Positions 22,020-33,500 are shown, counted from the first letter of the stretch. The stretch is 64,000 bases of DNA from Forficula auricularia (GCA_024734495.1 JALMQS010000099.1:70933335-70997334); one strand, 5' to 3'. Translations and numbers: made by a program. The notes: a model not told the origin generated them from the sequence alone.

Positions 22020-23934
22020 ACTTTTGCAACTCACTAGATCTAAGATCTTTAAATATTATCCAAGAATTGCCTTTTTTATTATTATTATTTTTATTTGCTT
22101 TCATAAATTTTTTGACTATTAAATTCTTAATCAAACATTTTATATTTCTGACTTCGACTTTAACATTATATATAAGCAGAATATCGAACATAAAGAATGG
22201 CATTCCATATAAAAAATCTATTTTAATAATAAATTTCGTTATTTAATGATTTCTCCAAATTTATTTCCTTTGTCTTCTTCCTACGCAGACAGATATGGAT
22301 TGCACCCTGAAAGAAAAAAGAGTTTATGCGAGAATTTATATTTGTTCTATTATTCTTCTTTTTATTTTTTCAATTAATTACCATACTCACGCCACACTTT
22401 AGAGCTTATTTCCATCTATTATATCCTAAAACATCCCTTTTAATATCACTAGCGGGCTCTCCTGAAGTCCGGGCTGTATTAATACATTAATAGACCACTT
22501 TTTTAAAATTAAAAAAAAAAATCCTAAAAATAACGAAATCATATATAATCAACAACAAATTTAAGTGTAATAAAATTGTTGCTGGGAAAAGTTTTTCAAA
22601 ATTTGGAATTGAAGGGTCATGCTGATAGAGCTTCAGAGAAATTAGCAAACTAACTCAAAGTTGTGAGGCCCCCGAAAACCTATATTAATTATTAAATTGA
22701 ACGAAAATATCTAGATTAAAAATAATGAAATATTTTGTTCACACAATATTTTTTACTATGGGTTTTAATTATCAGGTATTGACGTTTCAAGGTTAAATAA
22801 TCTCCCGAAACCATTTTTCGAAAAATATATGAATATACCAAACATATGGTATATGAATGCGTGGGTCTGATCAATGATCACTTTTTCGATTATGATTTTT
22901 TTTTATTTAATCAATAGAAAAGGTTTCGACTCTGGGCCGTAACTAGAGACTAGTGGGCCTCAGAGAACAGATCTTCGTAAAAAAATATATTTTCCTCCTC
23001 AATCGGAGGCTCCTATACTCGATCCTTGTATGGGGACCCCCTTCTTACTCCTCTATTATAAGCCAGAAGGTAGTGTCAAAATATGTCTACTTGTCCTTGA
23101 GATCTTTTTGTTTTTTTTCAAAAAAATAATTTTGGATTATCTTGTAACTTCTTAAATTTAGAACTTTACTACAAAGTTTATTTGGATTATCATGCTCTAT
23201 TTATAAGAGAGAACTTATTGAAAATTTTTAGTTTTCAAGGAATTGTGATTTTTGAAATTTGGGTTTATCTAAGCATCCTGTTCCTTCTTGTAGAAAGTAC
23301 TCTTTTTAAATTATGTACCACTTTCAGTCATTATTTAGGCTTTTTATAATTCCTTTAATCTAAAAAATGATCAAATTTTAATATCTTTTTTTTTTAATAA
23401 TAATAATGTCTCCTCAAATAAGTAAATTTATTGTGGTCCATACTATATTTTAGTTTTATTTATATATATATATATATATAATCGATCGAAAAGAAAAATA
23501 AGCTACTGAACTTTTGACTATTCATAAGTTTGACTATTCATAAGAAGATAATACTCGCAATTTATAAGCAGAGAATAAAAGAAAATGAAAATCATAAATA
23601 TGTGAAAAAGATTTAATTTAATTTCACATGAAATTGTTTTTAGGATGTTTGTGTTAAAATTGAAATGTTTGAGTCAAAATGCAATCATGAAAATGAACTA
23701 TATCGTGGCCATTCACATAACTATAACATACACCTGCCCACTCTCTTAATAATGGAGTTTCGATTTTTCTAGGGGGCAATGAGTTTGGAGGGGGCACTGC
23801 CCACCCCCTAACTACGCCCATACTTTCGAACTCGATTCAGTAGACGAAATCTCAAGTTTTTTTTTCATGACCTAATCTGATGTTTTTTCTTAATGGCCTA
23901 ATTTGAACAAAAAAAACTGCACAGATTAGTAATT
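22020..23934. other. AT-rich intergenic, no gene recognised
   Basis: Holds a (TA)n run at 23459-23480, a moderately GC-rich patch at 22925-23070 (GGGCCGTAACTAGAGAC, CTCCTCAATCGGAGGC) and GGGGGCACTGCCCACCCCC at 23786-23804. The last may be a transposon end. No ORF or splice structure stands out. Confidence 0.5.
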
Positions 23935-24000
23935 GAGATCTGTATAAAGATGACAGATAATTTGAATCTTAATTGAACTGACGTCATTATACAGATCTTG
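23935..24000. repeat. Small hairpin
   Basis: GAGATCTGTATAAAGATGA is mirrored by TCATTATACAGATCTT 25 bases later. Origin unknown. Confidence 0.6.
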
Positions 24001-24289
24001 GCCAAAACAAACATTTGGAGAAAGAAGTGGAAACTAGTTTTTAATATTTTGAGTATTTAATTCAAAATCAACAAATACAATCACTTTCCCTAGCCCTAGA
24101 CACTTTTCTTCAGTCTTCTCTTTTCTTTTCTTAGTCTTCGTCTCTTGTGGATTTAAAAGAGAATTAGAAAAATTGCGCTCAGAGCAGCAATTGATAAAAC
24201 AGAATTTTCGTTTAATGCAATGCATATCTCTTACAAGTATTACATATTCCATAATGACTTTAATTTCTAGTAGTTAATTTAAAAGGGCT

Positions 24290-24395
24290 AATTTTTTTTA
24301 TGATATTGATGTGAGAAGGAGATACACCAGAAGGTGGATCCCCTAAAGAGCCTGTATGGGCTGGCCCCTCCATCGTGAAAAGAACAGAGTAGAAG
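24290..24395 (-). pseudogene. Jockey-like LINE 3' UTR fragment, subfamily B
   Basis: Read on minus: TTCTTTTCACGATGGAGGGGC, then GGTGTATCTCCTTCTCAC and a short A-run, matching the 3' UTR of the copy ending at 44624. Coding part absent. Confidence 0.75.
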
Positions 24396-24399
24396 GAAA

Positions 24400-25440
24400 A
24401 GAAGCCGGGATCACGAGCCAATCTGAGAAACTTAGATACAATTCAATATCCAATTTATTAAGGTTTTAGGGGCTTCGAGCAGTGGTAAATTCTCCGCGCG
24501 ATAAATTCGGTTAAATTTATCTCCCACTTAAAAAGTAAATAGAATATTGGGGATGAATGGTGTCTAATTCCCCACCATGATTTACTTATCTATCCTAAAG
24601 GAGAATGAAAAAAGTAAATTTTGAATTTAAATAAATAAATACTTTTGCCCGAAAATTGAAAAATTTGGGCCTCTTGGCTGAGAACAAAGAGTTTTCGAGA
24701 TCCGCAGTGAATAAATGAACAGAGAGCGCACAGTCCCTGCCTATTTCTAGTTCAATATATAAAAAATTCTCTAATTCCTCACAAGATGAGAGGAGAACTC
24801 ACTAGAGCTAGATTTAAGAAATCAGAGGATCTATTTACTGAGGTTAGTTTTCATACACATAGAGTTAAATTTACACACACATGCTAAGAGAATTTTTGAT
24901 ATTCAATCAAAAGTAAGGTGATATTTTTTTTAATTAATGAGAAAATGATTTAAAAATTTTTTTTTAATTTTTGAATTTATACATCGCTTTTGAATACAAA
25001 CTAGCCAAATGTTGAAGAAGTTGATTTTTGTTATTTTCCTATTCACTGGACTCAAAAACTCGAATTTCAATTTTGAAAACATTATATGACTAGATGAAAG
25101 TAAAAAGTATCAAAAAATTTTAAAACTCCGTTGATCGACAGAAATTTAATAAAACAAAATATAACTTTATAATATTGATTATTATTAAACAACGATCAGA
25201 AACATATCGCTAAAATTACATTGCGATTTATTGTCAAATTTGTAGAAATATTTTCTTTATTTGTTCTAGAGATTAAATTACAAATTCAAGTTCTAATTAA
25301 TGAAATCAGAGCGAAATCGATAATTTTTATTAAATTAATTTGAATTTTCGTAGAAACGTAAAATGTAATAATTGATTGGATATCAAGTTGTAAAGAGAAC
25401 GCAACTTAACGCTAATTATTAATAAAAAAAACTAATCTAT
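24400..25440. other. AT-rich intergenic, nothing firm
   Basis: Bases 24470-24600 (CAGTGGTAAATTCTCCGCGCG, GATGAATGGTGTCTAATTCCCC) look repeat-like but have no second copy in this window. The remainder is featureless. Confidence 0.45.
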
Positions 25441-25540
25441 AATTCTATAATTTTACTTAGGGAAAGTGGTGTAGGTTTTAGGTGAAACATGATATTAATT
25501 AATAAAGTAAAGGGAGTGTAGTTTCACAGTGAATGAAATA

Positions 25541-25583
25541 AAACTCAATATATTTCTGGATATTAGTCCATCATCAGGAGTTT
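25541..25583 (-). ncRNA. Hammerhead ribozyme motif, type I, best copy
   Basis: On the minus strand: helix I AAACTC (25583-25578), canonical CTGATGA (25577-25571), helix II TGGA (25570-25567) with loop CTAATA and TCCA (25560-25557), GAAA (25556-25553), a short AT stretch giving a two-pair helix III, T16.1 and T17 (25548-25547), then GAGTTT (25546-25541), the perfect partner of AAACTC. Every conserved core base is present and helix II abuts both boxes without a bulge. Cleavage would be expected after position 25547. Confidence 0.75.
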
Positions 25584-25610
25584 GCAGATTAAAAACAGTT
25601 TGTAATCTCT

Positions 25611-25653
25611 AAACTCCAGATAATGGACTAATAATCAGAAATATATTGAGTTT
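25611..25653 (+). ncRNA. Decayed hammerhead motif, mirror copy
   Basis: Helix I AAACTC/GAGTTT is intact and GAAA is present (25638-25641), but the first box reads CAGATAA and the helix II strand ATCA no longer matches TGGA fully. Almost certainly inactive. Confidence 0.55.
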
Positions 25654-25739
25654 GTATAAACCTCTTTGACTTTTATTTCATTCACTGTGAAACTACACTC
25701 CCTTTACTTTATTAATTTATAATTCTATAAATTGAATCG

Positions 25740-26760
25740 AGTGAATCCCACGGTGTCCAGCGAAGTTCTTGGAGCCCTGAAAGAGATCCTAGATCTGTTT
25801 GCCCCACTAAATTTACTAAATTCAGTCTTTTTATATATAATTATACTTATTTAGTTGTGTGTTTCTCGAAATCTAACGATGTCAGAGATGATTTGTAAGG
25901 CCTGACCAAATCATCTGTATATATTTCTAAATTATTCAGTGAGATTTAAATTGTACTTAAAACTTCAACGAATTTTAGAATCTAATCAGTGAGTTTAATT
26001 TAAGACTAATTCTAATTAAGAATTAATTTGGCAAGATTAATATGTGAAGCTTAAATATTTTAGGATAATTATTGTAACTAATATATCATATTCAAAAATC
26101 GCTCTATTTATCAAAGAATCATTAAATTAAAAAAATATATATTCAAGCAATTGGAAATCTCTATTACGATTCAAAAAACTAAATATTTAATGTATTTAAA
26201 AAAATTTTGAACTGAGAAATCAAAGAAATCAAATTTTTATCTCTCTCTTTTTAAAAAAGTTTGATAAATTGCAAATTAATTTAACTAGATCATACTTTGC
26301 TTATCACTTAAAAAAATAATATTAAAAAAAAGAAAAAGTTGCTAAATGTGCATCCTCTTTGGAATTCAAAAAGGCCAATCAATATATCAAAGATGTTAAT
26401 GAAATTGTTGCGCTAATTAAAAAGAATTCAAATATGTGTATTTCGAAGAAAAATACATTTTGGTTGTAGAAAGAAATGATTATGATAATATTTATCGATT
26501 CTTTGGTTGATATATTTTTGGCCTTTTAGTTATAAAAAAAGTCTGGCTCACCAATCTCCAGATCCATCGATGTCTCTCCCTTTGTGCCCCCTCGATGATA
26601 TCTTCTGAAAATGGACAAAAGTGAAATTGAAATTGATTGATTCCACTCGAAGTATTTGTTAAGACTTTAAATAAAATAAATAGCTGAATATTAAAAAAAA
26701 AAAAAAAAAAAAAAAACATTTTAAAAAAGATTGTTTTTTTAAATCTAACGTCACTAGAAG
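25740..26760. other. AT-rich intergenic with poly(A) tract
   Basis: No gene. A long A-run at 26694-26716 has no recognisable retroelement body before it. Confidence 0.5.
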
Positions 26761-26762
26761 CT

Positions 26763-26880
26763 ACCCTAGTAGCACAATGTTTCATACCATATAGTAAATT
26801 ATATAGATTCTCAAAAACTATATAGGGGCAATATAGTTAATATATAGTATGAAACATTGTGATACTGTATATAGTTTAGT
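26763..26880. mobile_element. Short MITE-like inverted repeat
   Basis: AGTAGCACAATGTTTCATAC (26768-26787) is mirrored by GTATGAAACATTGTGATACT (26847-26866). The TAGCACA core also occurs in the MITE at 11510. No TSD is clear. Confidence 0.55.
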
Positions 26881-27035
26881 CAAAAATTAACTTTGCATTA
26901 CTATGAAATCATATATACATACATATATACATACAATAATTATTACGGAAAGTTCATTTAATCCATTTTTATGAATTGTGATATTCTTTAAATTTAGTCT
27001 CGTCAAGTTTTGTACATTAAAGAGAACTATTATAC

Positions 27036-27138
27036 TTTCCCTTCTCTTCGGTAATGCAAGGGTCTTTCGAGATCCATAGGGGCTACATCTTTACTGGTGC
27101 ACCCCTTCTTGCATTCGATTGCATTAAAAAAAAAAAAG
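27036..27138 (+). pseudogene. Jockey-like LINE 3' UTR fragment, subfamily A
   Basis: TTCCCTTCTCTTCGGTAATGC, AAGGGTCTTTCGAGATCCA and CTTGCATTCGATTGCATT followed by an A-run at 27126-27137. It matches the 3' end of the copies at 18.6 and 52.7 kb. No coding part. Confidence 0.85.
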
Positions 27139-27284
27139 GCCGAATCTTTTAAGATCTTTTAAGATATATTTTATTGAATGTTAGAAGGGAGTCGAACTCA
27201 AGTGCCAAACGCATTTCGTTCAAAGGTGAAGTCCTTCTGTAGGTATTTTTTTGAAATTTTTAGAATAAAGTCATTATTATATAT

Positions 27285-27430
27285 TACAAGTGAGATAAGG
27301 TGAACAATTTATTAATGACAGGGTTAAACAATTTTGAGGAGTTTCACAGCATAAAGTTTGAAAAATTCAATAAATGTCGAGTCCTTCTTCGGGAGTTTAT
27401 ATTTAACAGCAAGACTCTACCACCCTTAAA
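27285..27430 (-). repeat. Decayed family F unit with hammerhead relic
   Basis: On the minus strand AAACTC, CCGAAGA, AGGA...TCGACA and GAATTT (27398-27362) follow the order of the motif at 25541-25583, but with a shortened helix II and a mutated GAAA box. Flanking GGTGAACAATTTATTAATG resembles the family F head. Confidence 0.5.
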
Positions 27431-27439
27431 CCTCTTTAT

Positions 27440-28090
27440 TTGACAAATGTTCCACAACAAAAAAACAAGGTATTCCCTTAGTTTAAGTTAAAAATACAAT
27501 TAAGAGAATCATTTTTTCAATCAATGTTTTTATTATTATTTAAAAAATCAAGAAAATCATTCAAGGGTTGAAAAATACAAAAATAGATTATCTACTAACC
27601 TTTTAGTTGTGCTCTTCTGGAGAAATCAAAACCACGATGACAAGCACAATGAGAATCTTCTGAAAAATAATAATAATTAATAATAAAATAACTATGTTTC
27701 AAAGATTATTTTTAATGTATATTGAAATAACGTTTATAAGATGAAGGAGAAAAATCTAAATCCACACTCAAAATAAAAACATTTTTATATTTTTTAAAAA
27801 CACATTATTTTACAAATGATATAATAATTTCAATTAAATTTTTCGATTTTATATTAAGTGGTTCTATTCTTATGTTTCGTTTAATATGATAGTTTGTTTT
27901 AGAAAATATTAATTATAAATAAATATATTTAACTTGTAGATAAGTTTACCAAGATGCTGCAAATCTCAGCTGAACGAGAGCAGAGTGGTTCCCAATGCAC
28001 ATCCTACGCCTCCGGTATTTGCCTTAAGAATAACACACATTTTAATAAATAGCCGTTAGCTGGTCTATCTTATCATACCTCCAGTTACCA
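27440..28090. other. AT-rich, nothing recognised
   Basis: Right part of the insert between the 98-bp repeats. Bases 27953-28030 are less AT-rich but give no ORF or RNA fold. Confidence 0.5.
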
Positions 28091-28418
28091 GACAAAAAAT
28101 TATTACGGAAAGTTTATTTAATCCATTTTTATGAATTGTGATATTCTTTAAATTTAGTCTCGTCAAGTTTTGTACATTAAAGAGAACTATTATACGTTCA
28201 ATATTTCCAATAAATATTTGCAATTATGGAAAGCGAAAGAAATGATTTTTCTTATCGAATTCAAAGAATGAACGGTTTTTGATATCGAATTCGGTTCTTA
28301 GTGTTTTGGAAGGAAAGATATATCAATTGAAAAATAAATGATTGCTGTTCGATAGAGATAATAATTTTGAAAAGATACATTTATTTTACATTTCGAGAAA
28401 CAAAATAATTAATTTTAA

Positions 28419-28626
28419 AAGAGAAAGAATTCAATCAATCTTTTTCGGACAAATTCTAAGATTCTAAGATATTGTCTCGAGGGTGTGAGCTGACTGTCCG
28501 GATAGCGTGTTAGTTCTCAGGTTCGACTCCTGGGGGATGAATCCCCTCTGATATCGCAATTTAATAATATTTCTACTAAAATCTTAGAATTTGTCCGAAA
28601 AAGATTGATTGAATTCTTTCTCTTTT
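28419..28626. mobile_element. SINE family G inside a foldback, with B box
   Basis: Arms TTCAATCAATCTTTTTCGG... (28419-28463) and inverse (28582-28626) enclose a tRNA-like stretch: GGGTGTGAGCTGACTGTCC, GGATAGCG and a B box GGTTCGACTCC (28518-28528), then GGGGGATGAATCCCCTCTG, and the family's 3' part ATATTTCTACTAAAATCTTAG. The whole reads as a tRNA-derived SINE whose 3' end is repeated inversely on its left side. Confidence 0.65.
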
Positions 28627-28629
28627 AAA

Positions 28630-29700
28630 ATACATCTTGGTTAATCTGAACCCGAGCTGATTTTTTGAAAAAACTACCAACTATTTTCAAAAAAAGATGC
28701 TCAAAACTTTAATTATACATAAAAATAATTAATATACCTATGTATAATTAAAAAAAATTAAAATAATTTTTCAAACTAATAAGCATATTTTCATGATTTG
28801 AAGAATCGATCCAACTACTTTTTCGAAATTGATCAAAAAAATTAAAAAATTTATCATTAATATAATGATGAATTAAACTAATATAAATACTAGAGAGAAT
28901 ACATAAAAAATATGTTTAGAATTAAAAATTTCGTCAAAAGTATTAATATGTTCTTATGGCATAAGACACAACAACTTACATTAAGATCGAAAATTTTCAT
29001 TTTTTTTAAAGCTCCTACTTTATTTATATTTGAAAAGTTTTCTCCTACTTTTTTTATACATGTAATTTTTTGATCATATTTTGAAAACTAATATTAGGTA
29101 ACACATATCTATATCTATCTCTGGATTGTAGAATTAGTAAGCCGTTCAGCCTGCATTGTCGCATCTAGTTGTAATGTTGATAAATTTAATATTTTATATT
29201 TATATATATATATTTCATTTGAGAAAATTTAGTGATCAGCTGATCACTTTGTGAACATTTTTTTAAATATATATTACAAACCCAAAGTCAACTTTTGAAA
29301 AAGCACCTACTCAATGGTTTGTATTTTGTATTATACATTCTCTTATGCAGTTAGTCATGAATTACAAGAAAAAATGAAATGGTTAAAACCTGTGTAATTA
29401 ATATAAATAATTAAATAAATATTTAATGAAATTAATTTACCTGCGGCTGCCTGCAAATCTTGTCTTGGGAGTTTAGACACCAACTAGAAAAAAAGAAAGA
29501 AAATAAATTAATTATACAGGTAGAGATCGAAAAGTTGTAATGCATGATCAGATAAATATTAATTATTATATATAGCACATGTAATGCTTTTGGATGAATA
29601 TTAATTATATATAGCACATTTATGCTTCTGGTTGAAAAAAGAGCGTTAACCGATAACGCTTAATTGATTATTTGGTGTTTTTTCACAAGTAGATTATAGA
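28630..29700. other. AT-rich intergenic, nothing recognised
   Basis: A direct repeat TATATATAGCACAT/TTATGCTT pair near 29570-29625 and short AT tracts only. Confidence 0.55.
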
Positions 29701-29706
29701 ATATAC

Positions 29707-29795
29707 CATGGGTTCCAAACTTTTCCGAGTCGCGGCGCCTTTTCTCAATTAAAATTTTTTCATGGCGCCCTACTCTTAGTCAACTTTTGAAAAGC
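29707..29795 (+). mobile_element. hAT-type terminus, single end
   Basis: CATGGGTTCCAAACTTTTCCG followed by GCGGCGCC resembles the common hAT start CAGTGGTTCCCAAACTTTT. No matching right end or TSD was found. Confidence 0.4.
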
Positions 29796-29899
29796 ACATA
29801 TAAAAGTATGTGTAATCGTAAAAATAAGAGATAAAAATAAATAATAAATGAAGTTTTAGCTTCTCACTTTGTTTTTTGTCTAGTTAGCCAATAAATAAA

Positions 29900-30065
29900 T
29901 AAGATTTGAATTTTTAGCTAAATCACACATAATTAATTAAGATTATTTATTGAACACGAATAAATAATTATAATTATTTATGTGTGATTTTACTAAAAAT
30001 TCAAATCTTAATCAAATTAATTACAAAAATATAAGCTTCAACAACTTCATTATTAGAAATAAATA
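29900..30065. repeat. PLE-associated terminal repeats, inverted pair
   Basis: AGATTTGAATTTTTAGC and AAATCACACATAATTAATT on the left are mirrored by AATTATTTATGTGTGATTT and AAAAATTCAAATCTT, followed by AAGCTTCAACAACTTCATTA. Same family as the flanks of the PLE at 61-63 kb. Confidence 0.65.
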
Positions 30066-30174
30066 ATTTGAAATAAAAATAAATATCTGCACGAGTTTTT
30101 ATGTTTTTTTTTTTTTTTAAGTAGTAATTAATATTTTTCTTTCTTTAATGTTTGTGTTTTGGTTTGAAAATGTC

Positions 30175-30475
30175 TGAACATGAGAAATGTTTATTCGTTC
30201 ATGTATGTTAATTCGGATTTCTAAACCCACGATAGCGTAAAAACGAAAGGTCGTAGAAAATTCATTCAGGTCCCATAATAATATCTAATGTCGAACTGTC
30301 TAGATTCTCACAATCCACGATAATTCAAAAACGTAAAGTCATAAAATTTGTATTTTTTGTCGGTCCAGATTCCCCATCTTATCACTAGTCATGAACGCAG
30401 AATCGTTCAGTTTGTTCTAGTGCTAAAAAATGCGTATTTTATTTGACACACACACACGCAGATAGATAGATTTAA
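30175..30475. other. Intergenic, weak repeat traces
   Basis: GATTTCTAAACCCACGATAGCG and, 100 bases later, GATTCTCACAATCCACGATAA are related; a third form lies at 44930-44960. Origin unknown. Confidence 0.4.
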
Positions 30476-30479
30476 AATT

Positions 30480-31170
30480 TTTAAAATTTGAGTAACTGAA
30501 AAATTGGAAAAAATCGAATTCGAATTTTTCTATGAAAATAAAAATTAAATCATTTTAATTTGGAAATTTTATTATAAAATTAAACACGCCCAGCAGGCTT
30601 TAGCTTGCAAGCCGACCGAGAAAATTTTATTAGAAAAAATAATTTTTAATTTTATTAAAAACAAATTTCGTATGAATTGATTTTCTAAATAAACACCCCA
30701 TAATAAATTTCTGTTAATTCCTATTTATTTGATTAAAAAATATACCTAATAAAAATAAATTCATTGAATATAACTATTTACTTGATGAATAAACTGCAAC
30801 GGATCGTTGCTAAACTTTATCCAAATTCATTTGAAATATTAATATGATTATTCCTTTATTATTAATCAGATATCACTTGCTATTTGCAGTTCATGTTGAC
30901 TTTAAGTAAAAAATAATGATCGATTCTCATTTAATAGTCGAGGAATAACCATTCTACATTGAATTTTGACGTTTCGGTTATTATTGGTAACCATTGCTGA
31001 AGACATGGAGGAAACGGCTTAAAATCAAAAATAACGATCGATTCTTATCTAATACTAGCGGAATAACCTTATTGCATTCCATTTTTGATGTTTTGACTAT
31101 TAATGGCAACCTCTACTGATAACGTGGAAGAATCGACTTAAAATCAAAAAGACTAAATTCATTTATGGCA
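30480..31170 (+). repeat. Dispersed repeat family E, forward copy
   Basis: Contains AATTTAACACGCCC-type block (30583-30615), AACACCCCATAATAAATTT, CAACGGATCGTTGCTAAAC, then two units with GACGTTTCGGTTATTATTGG and CCATTGCTGAAGACATGGAGG. It is matched inversely by 34430-34700 and 35225-35525 and directly by 54145-54640. Confidence 0.8.
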
Positions 31171-31560
31171 AACAATTCAAGCTTGAACGAAATAAAGAAT
31201 TTTCTATAATCAAGTATAGTAAGAGTTTAATCAACAAGCCAACTATTTTAATACTAATAATGAAATTGCATGCAAAGTCTATTAAATTGAGCTGATATAT
31301 GTTAAAAAAATGCAAAATAAAAACACATGAAAAAGAATTATTCTCTCAAACTATGGTTACAGGTTAAAACACGTATTAAATAATTTTTTAGTAAAAATGT
31401 AAAACATAAGCTTTCAAATCGATTCAATGTAAATAATTAAAATAGTCTACATATTATATATATAAATTTAACACAATTCCCATCTGTCTGATTCTTTAGG
31501 GAATCGAAACAAATGAATTTTGTTCAGATATTCAATAATAAATTTTATTTAGAATGTTTA
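31171..31560. other. AT-rich, nothing recognised
   Basis: No gene or repeat supported. Confidence 0.5.
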
Positions 31561-32005
31561 TATGTTAACATTAAATGAAAGCGAAAGTTAAAACTTTTAT
31601 CCGGTCACTGCCTATTTTGGTGCACTTGGGACCAGACTCGTTTTGATAGTGAACCAAGAGTTGAAAAAAGAAACATGACCCAGCCGGGTATGATCTGACA
31701 TCTTCCGCTTTAAGCCCGCAGATGCCTTCTCCATTTAGGCGATGGATCTCCGACTAGATCCTATAATCAAATATAAATATATATAAAATTTGATTATAGG
31801 ATCTAGTCAGGGGATCGATCCATCGCCTAAATGGAGAAGGCATCTGCGGGTCTAACGCGGAAGATGTCGGATCATACCCGGCTGGTGCCTATATCTTTTT
31901 TTCAACTCTTGGTTCACTATCAAAACGAGTCTGGTCCCAGTGCACCAAAATAGGGCAGTGACCGGATAAAAGTTTTAACTTTCGCTTTCATTTAATATTA
32001 ACATA
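31561..32005. mobile_element. 445-bp palindrome with tRNA-like arms
   Basis: Arms of about 213 and 220 bases (31561-31773, 31786-32005) are near identical inverted copies centred at 31780. The right arm includes TGCGGGTCTAACGCGGAAG (A-box-like) and GTCGGATCATACCCGGC (T-arm-like), suggesting two head-to-head copies of a tRNA-related SINE. No ORF. Confidence 0.7.
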
Positions 32006-32460
32006 TATATATATACTCAATTTTTTTGAATTCAAGGTATCTGAAAGATTGAAAGAAACATCGAATTCGAATTTTTTTCACGAAAATTAAAAATTAAATA
32101 TTTTTGATTTGAAAGTTCTATTAGTAAATTAAACCAATGTTCTAATTAAGTGAAATACTCTATGTCTATGATTATATTAGAAATAATAATCATATGATTA
32201 AGTGGAGTGTCGTTTAGTCTAATGAGATAGATGAATATTATTTATACATAATAGCAATTAACATTTCTTTACCTTTAATCAGGCGTGGATGTTTCCTGGA
32301 ATGTTTCTGGACGCCAACTGAAAAGAAAGAAAGAGCGCTATTAGTCCTTGCAGCTCGAGCCGGGCGAAATTCCCAAGAAATTTGATAAACGCTATATCAA
32401 GAAATTGACGTATAGTATTTGACTAAATTAATAAAAAAATAATTATAAAATTATGTTTCT
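32006..32460. other. AT-rich, nothing recognised
   Basis: Only a small GC patch (CTTGCAGCTCGAGCCGGGCG, 32357-32376). No feature can be supported. Confidence 0.5.
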
Positions 32461-32474
32461 TTAATTACTATGTA

Positions 32475-32680
32475 TATCTATATATATAAAATTAAGGTTT
32501 TGTCTGTACATTGCTCCAAATCACGCCAAATTTTGGTTGCACACGTTTCAAGCGTAATGGGTAAACAAAATTTGGTTAAGTTGGCTCTAGGAGTAAGAAT
32601 TTATTTTAGATCCCCCTCCCCCATTTTGGGTGGTTAGTTTTTGCATTTCCACCCTTCTAGTGACACCACAATTTTTTCAA
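32475..32680 (-). repeat. Fragment related to the hAT interior at 42.1-42.4 kb
   Basis: CCAAATTTTGGTTGCACACG, CAAAATTTGGTTAAGTTGGC and CCCCATTTTGGGTGGTTAGTTTTTGC are the inverse of the tandem unit at 42085-42440. No hAT ends are seen here. Confidence 0.55.
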
Positions 32681-32844
32681 ATAATTTCCATCTTTTTTCA
32701 AAAAAGACACTCAAAAGATACTTAAATCTTTGCTTTCACTGTAAAATTAATGGGTTCCTCACTGAAAACTTTTTTCAGTTTAGCAGGAATTTTCACTATT
32801 CCCTTTGAGTTGAAGGGAGTGAAAAATCTTTAGCTATAATACTT

Positions 32845-32985
32845 ATATATGTTGCATGTCAGAGAGATTTGTCTTAAGGGTTTGGCTACTGGCCCGGCAA
32901 GCTTGGTTGGCGCTTGGGTTCGATTCCTAAGGGGACGAACCTCTCTGATATGCAATGTAAAAATATTTCTCTAATATCTATGATG
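32845..32985 (+). mobile_element. SINE family G copy with B box
   Basis: GGTTTGGCTACTGGCCCGGCAAGC and a B box GGTTCGATTCC (32917-32927) lie between ATGTCAGAGAGATTTGTC and its partner GACGAACCTCTCTGATATGC, followed by the family 3' part TGTAAAAATATTTCTC. Confidence 0.65.
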
Positions 32986-32989
32986 TCCT

Positions 32990-33500
32990 TAAAAGTTAAA
33001 TTCATTTAATATTATTAGGGATAATTTTTCACTGTTAATATAATAAAAACAAAAATTCCAATTTTACAAGTTATTAATATTTTCGGTTAAAAAATTATTT
33101 TTATTTTTTTTCTACCAACAAACGAGTATTATATTAGCTCGTTTAAACAGAAGGTTATAAAAAAAATCGTCTTTAATTTTTTCATAATGTTCCACAACTT
33201 CAAAAAAATTGAAAAAATACTGAGTATAAAGGAGTATAAATGGCATTTTCTGACAAAATTTGGTGATAGACACTTTTAAAAAACGCAGTCAAAAAAATGA
33301 TTTTAGTTTTATTTCTTTTCTTAAAAATCGGCTTTCCATCTGTGAATCATAACGAACGTGTTGTTTCATGCCTTTTACTCGCACCTATTGGAAAAAATCT
33401 CCATTTGTTAATTTTTAATTTTACTATTTAAAAAGAAAAGAAAAGAAAAAATAGGTTTTCTCAAATAACTCGAAAACTGCTTAAGATTAATAGCTGAAAA
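32990..33500. other. AT-rich, nothing recognised
   Basis: No gene. (AAAAG)n-like bases at 33432-33450. Confidence 0.5.

Larger units (their letters stand above)
25445..25735. mobile_element. Foldback element, family F, with two hammerhead motifs
   Basis: Inverted arms (about 25490-25590 and 25608-25725: AATAAAGTAAAGGGAGTGTAG, TTCACTGTGAAACTACAC) hold one intact hammerhead motif (25541-25583, minus) and one decayed motif (25611-25653, plus). The head GTGGTGTAGGTTTTAGGTGAAACAT is a variant of the head of the 3993-4385 element. Non-coding. Confidence 0.75.
26938..28195. mobile_element. 1,062-bp insert between 98-bp direct repeats
   Basis: 26938-27035 and 28098-28195 are identical over 98 bases except one C/T difference (26955 versus 28115). 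The DNA between them begins exactly with the 3' UTR of jockey subfamily A and ends ACCAGACAAAA. It also contains a B-box-like AGTTCGACTCC (minus, near 27190) and a decayed family F unit. This could be a LINE 3' transduction with a very long TSD, or a tandem duplication of the 98-bp segment followed by insertion. Confidence 0.7.

Noticed and set aside
22770..22820. GACGTTTC/GAAACC near 22782 as another hammerhead
   Set aside because: The GAAACGTC box is present on minus but no CTGANGA-like box or helix I partner is found at the right distance.
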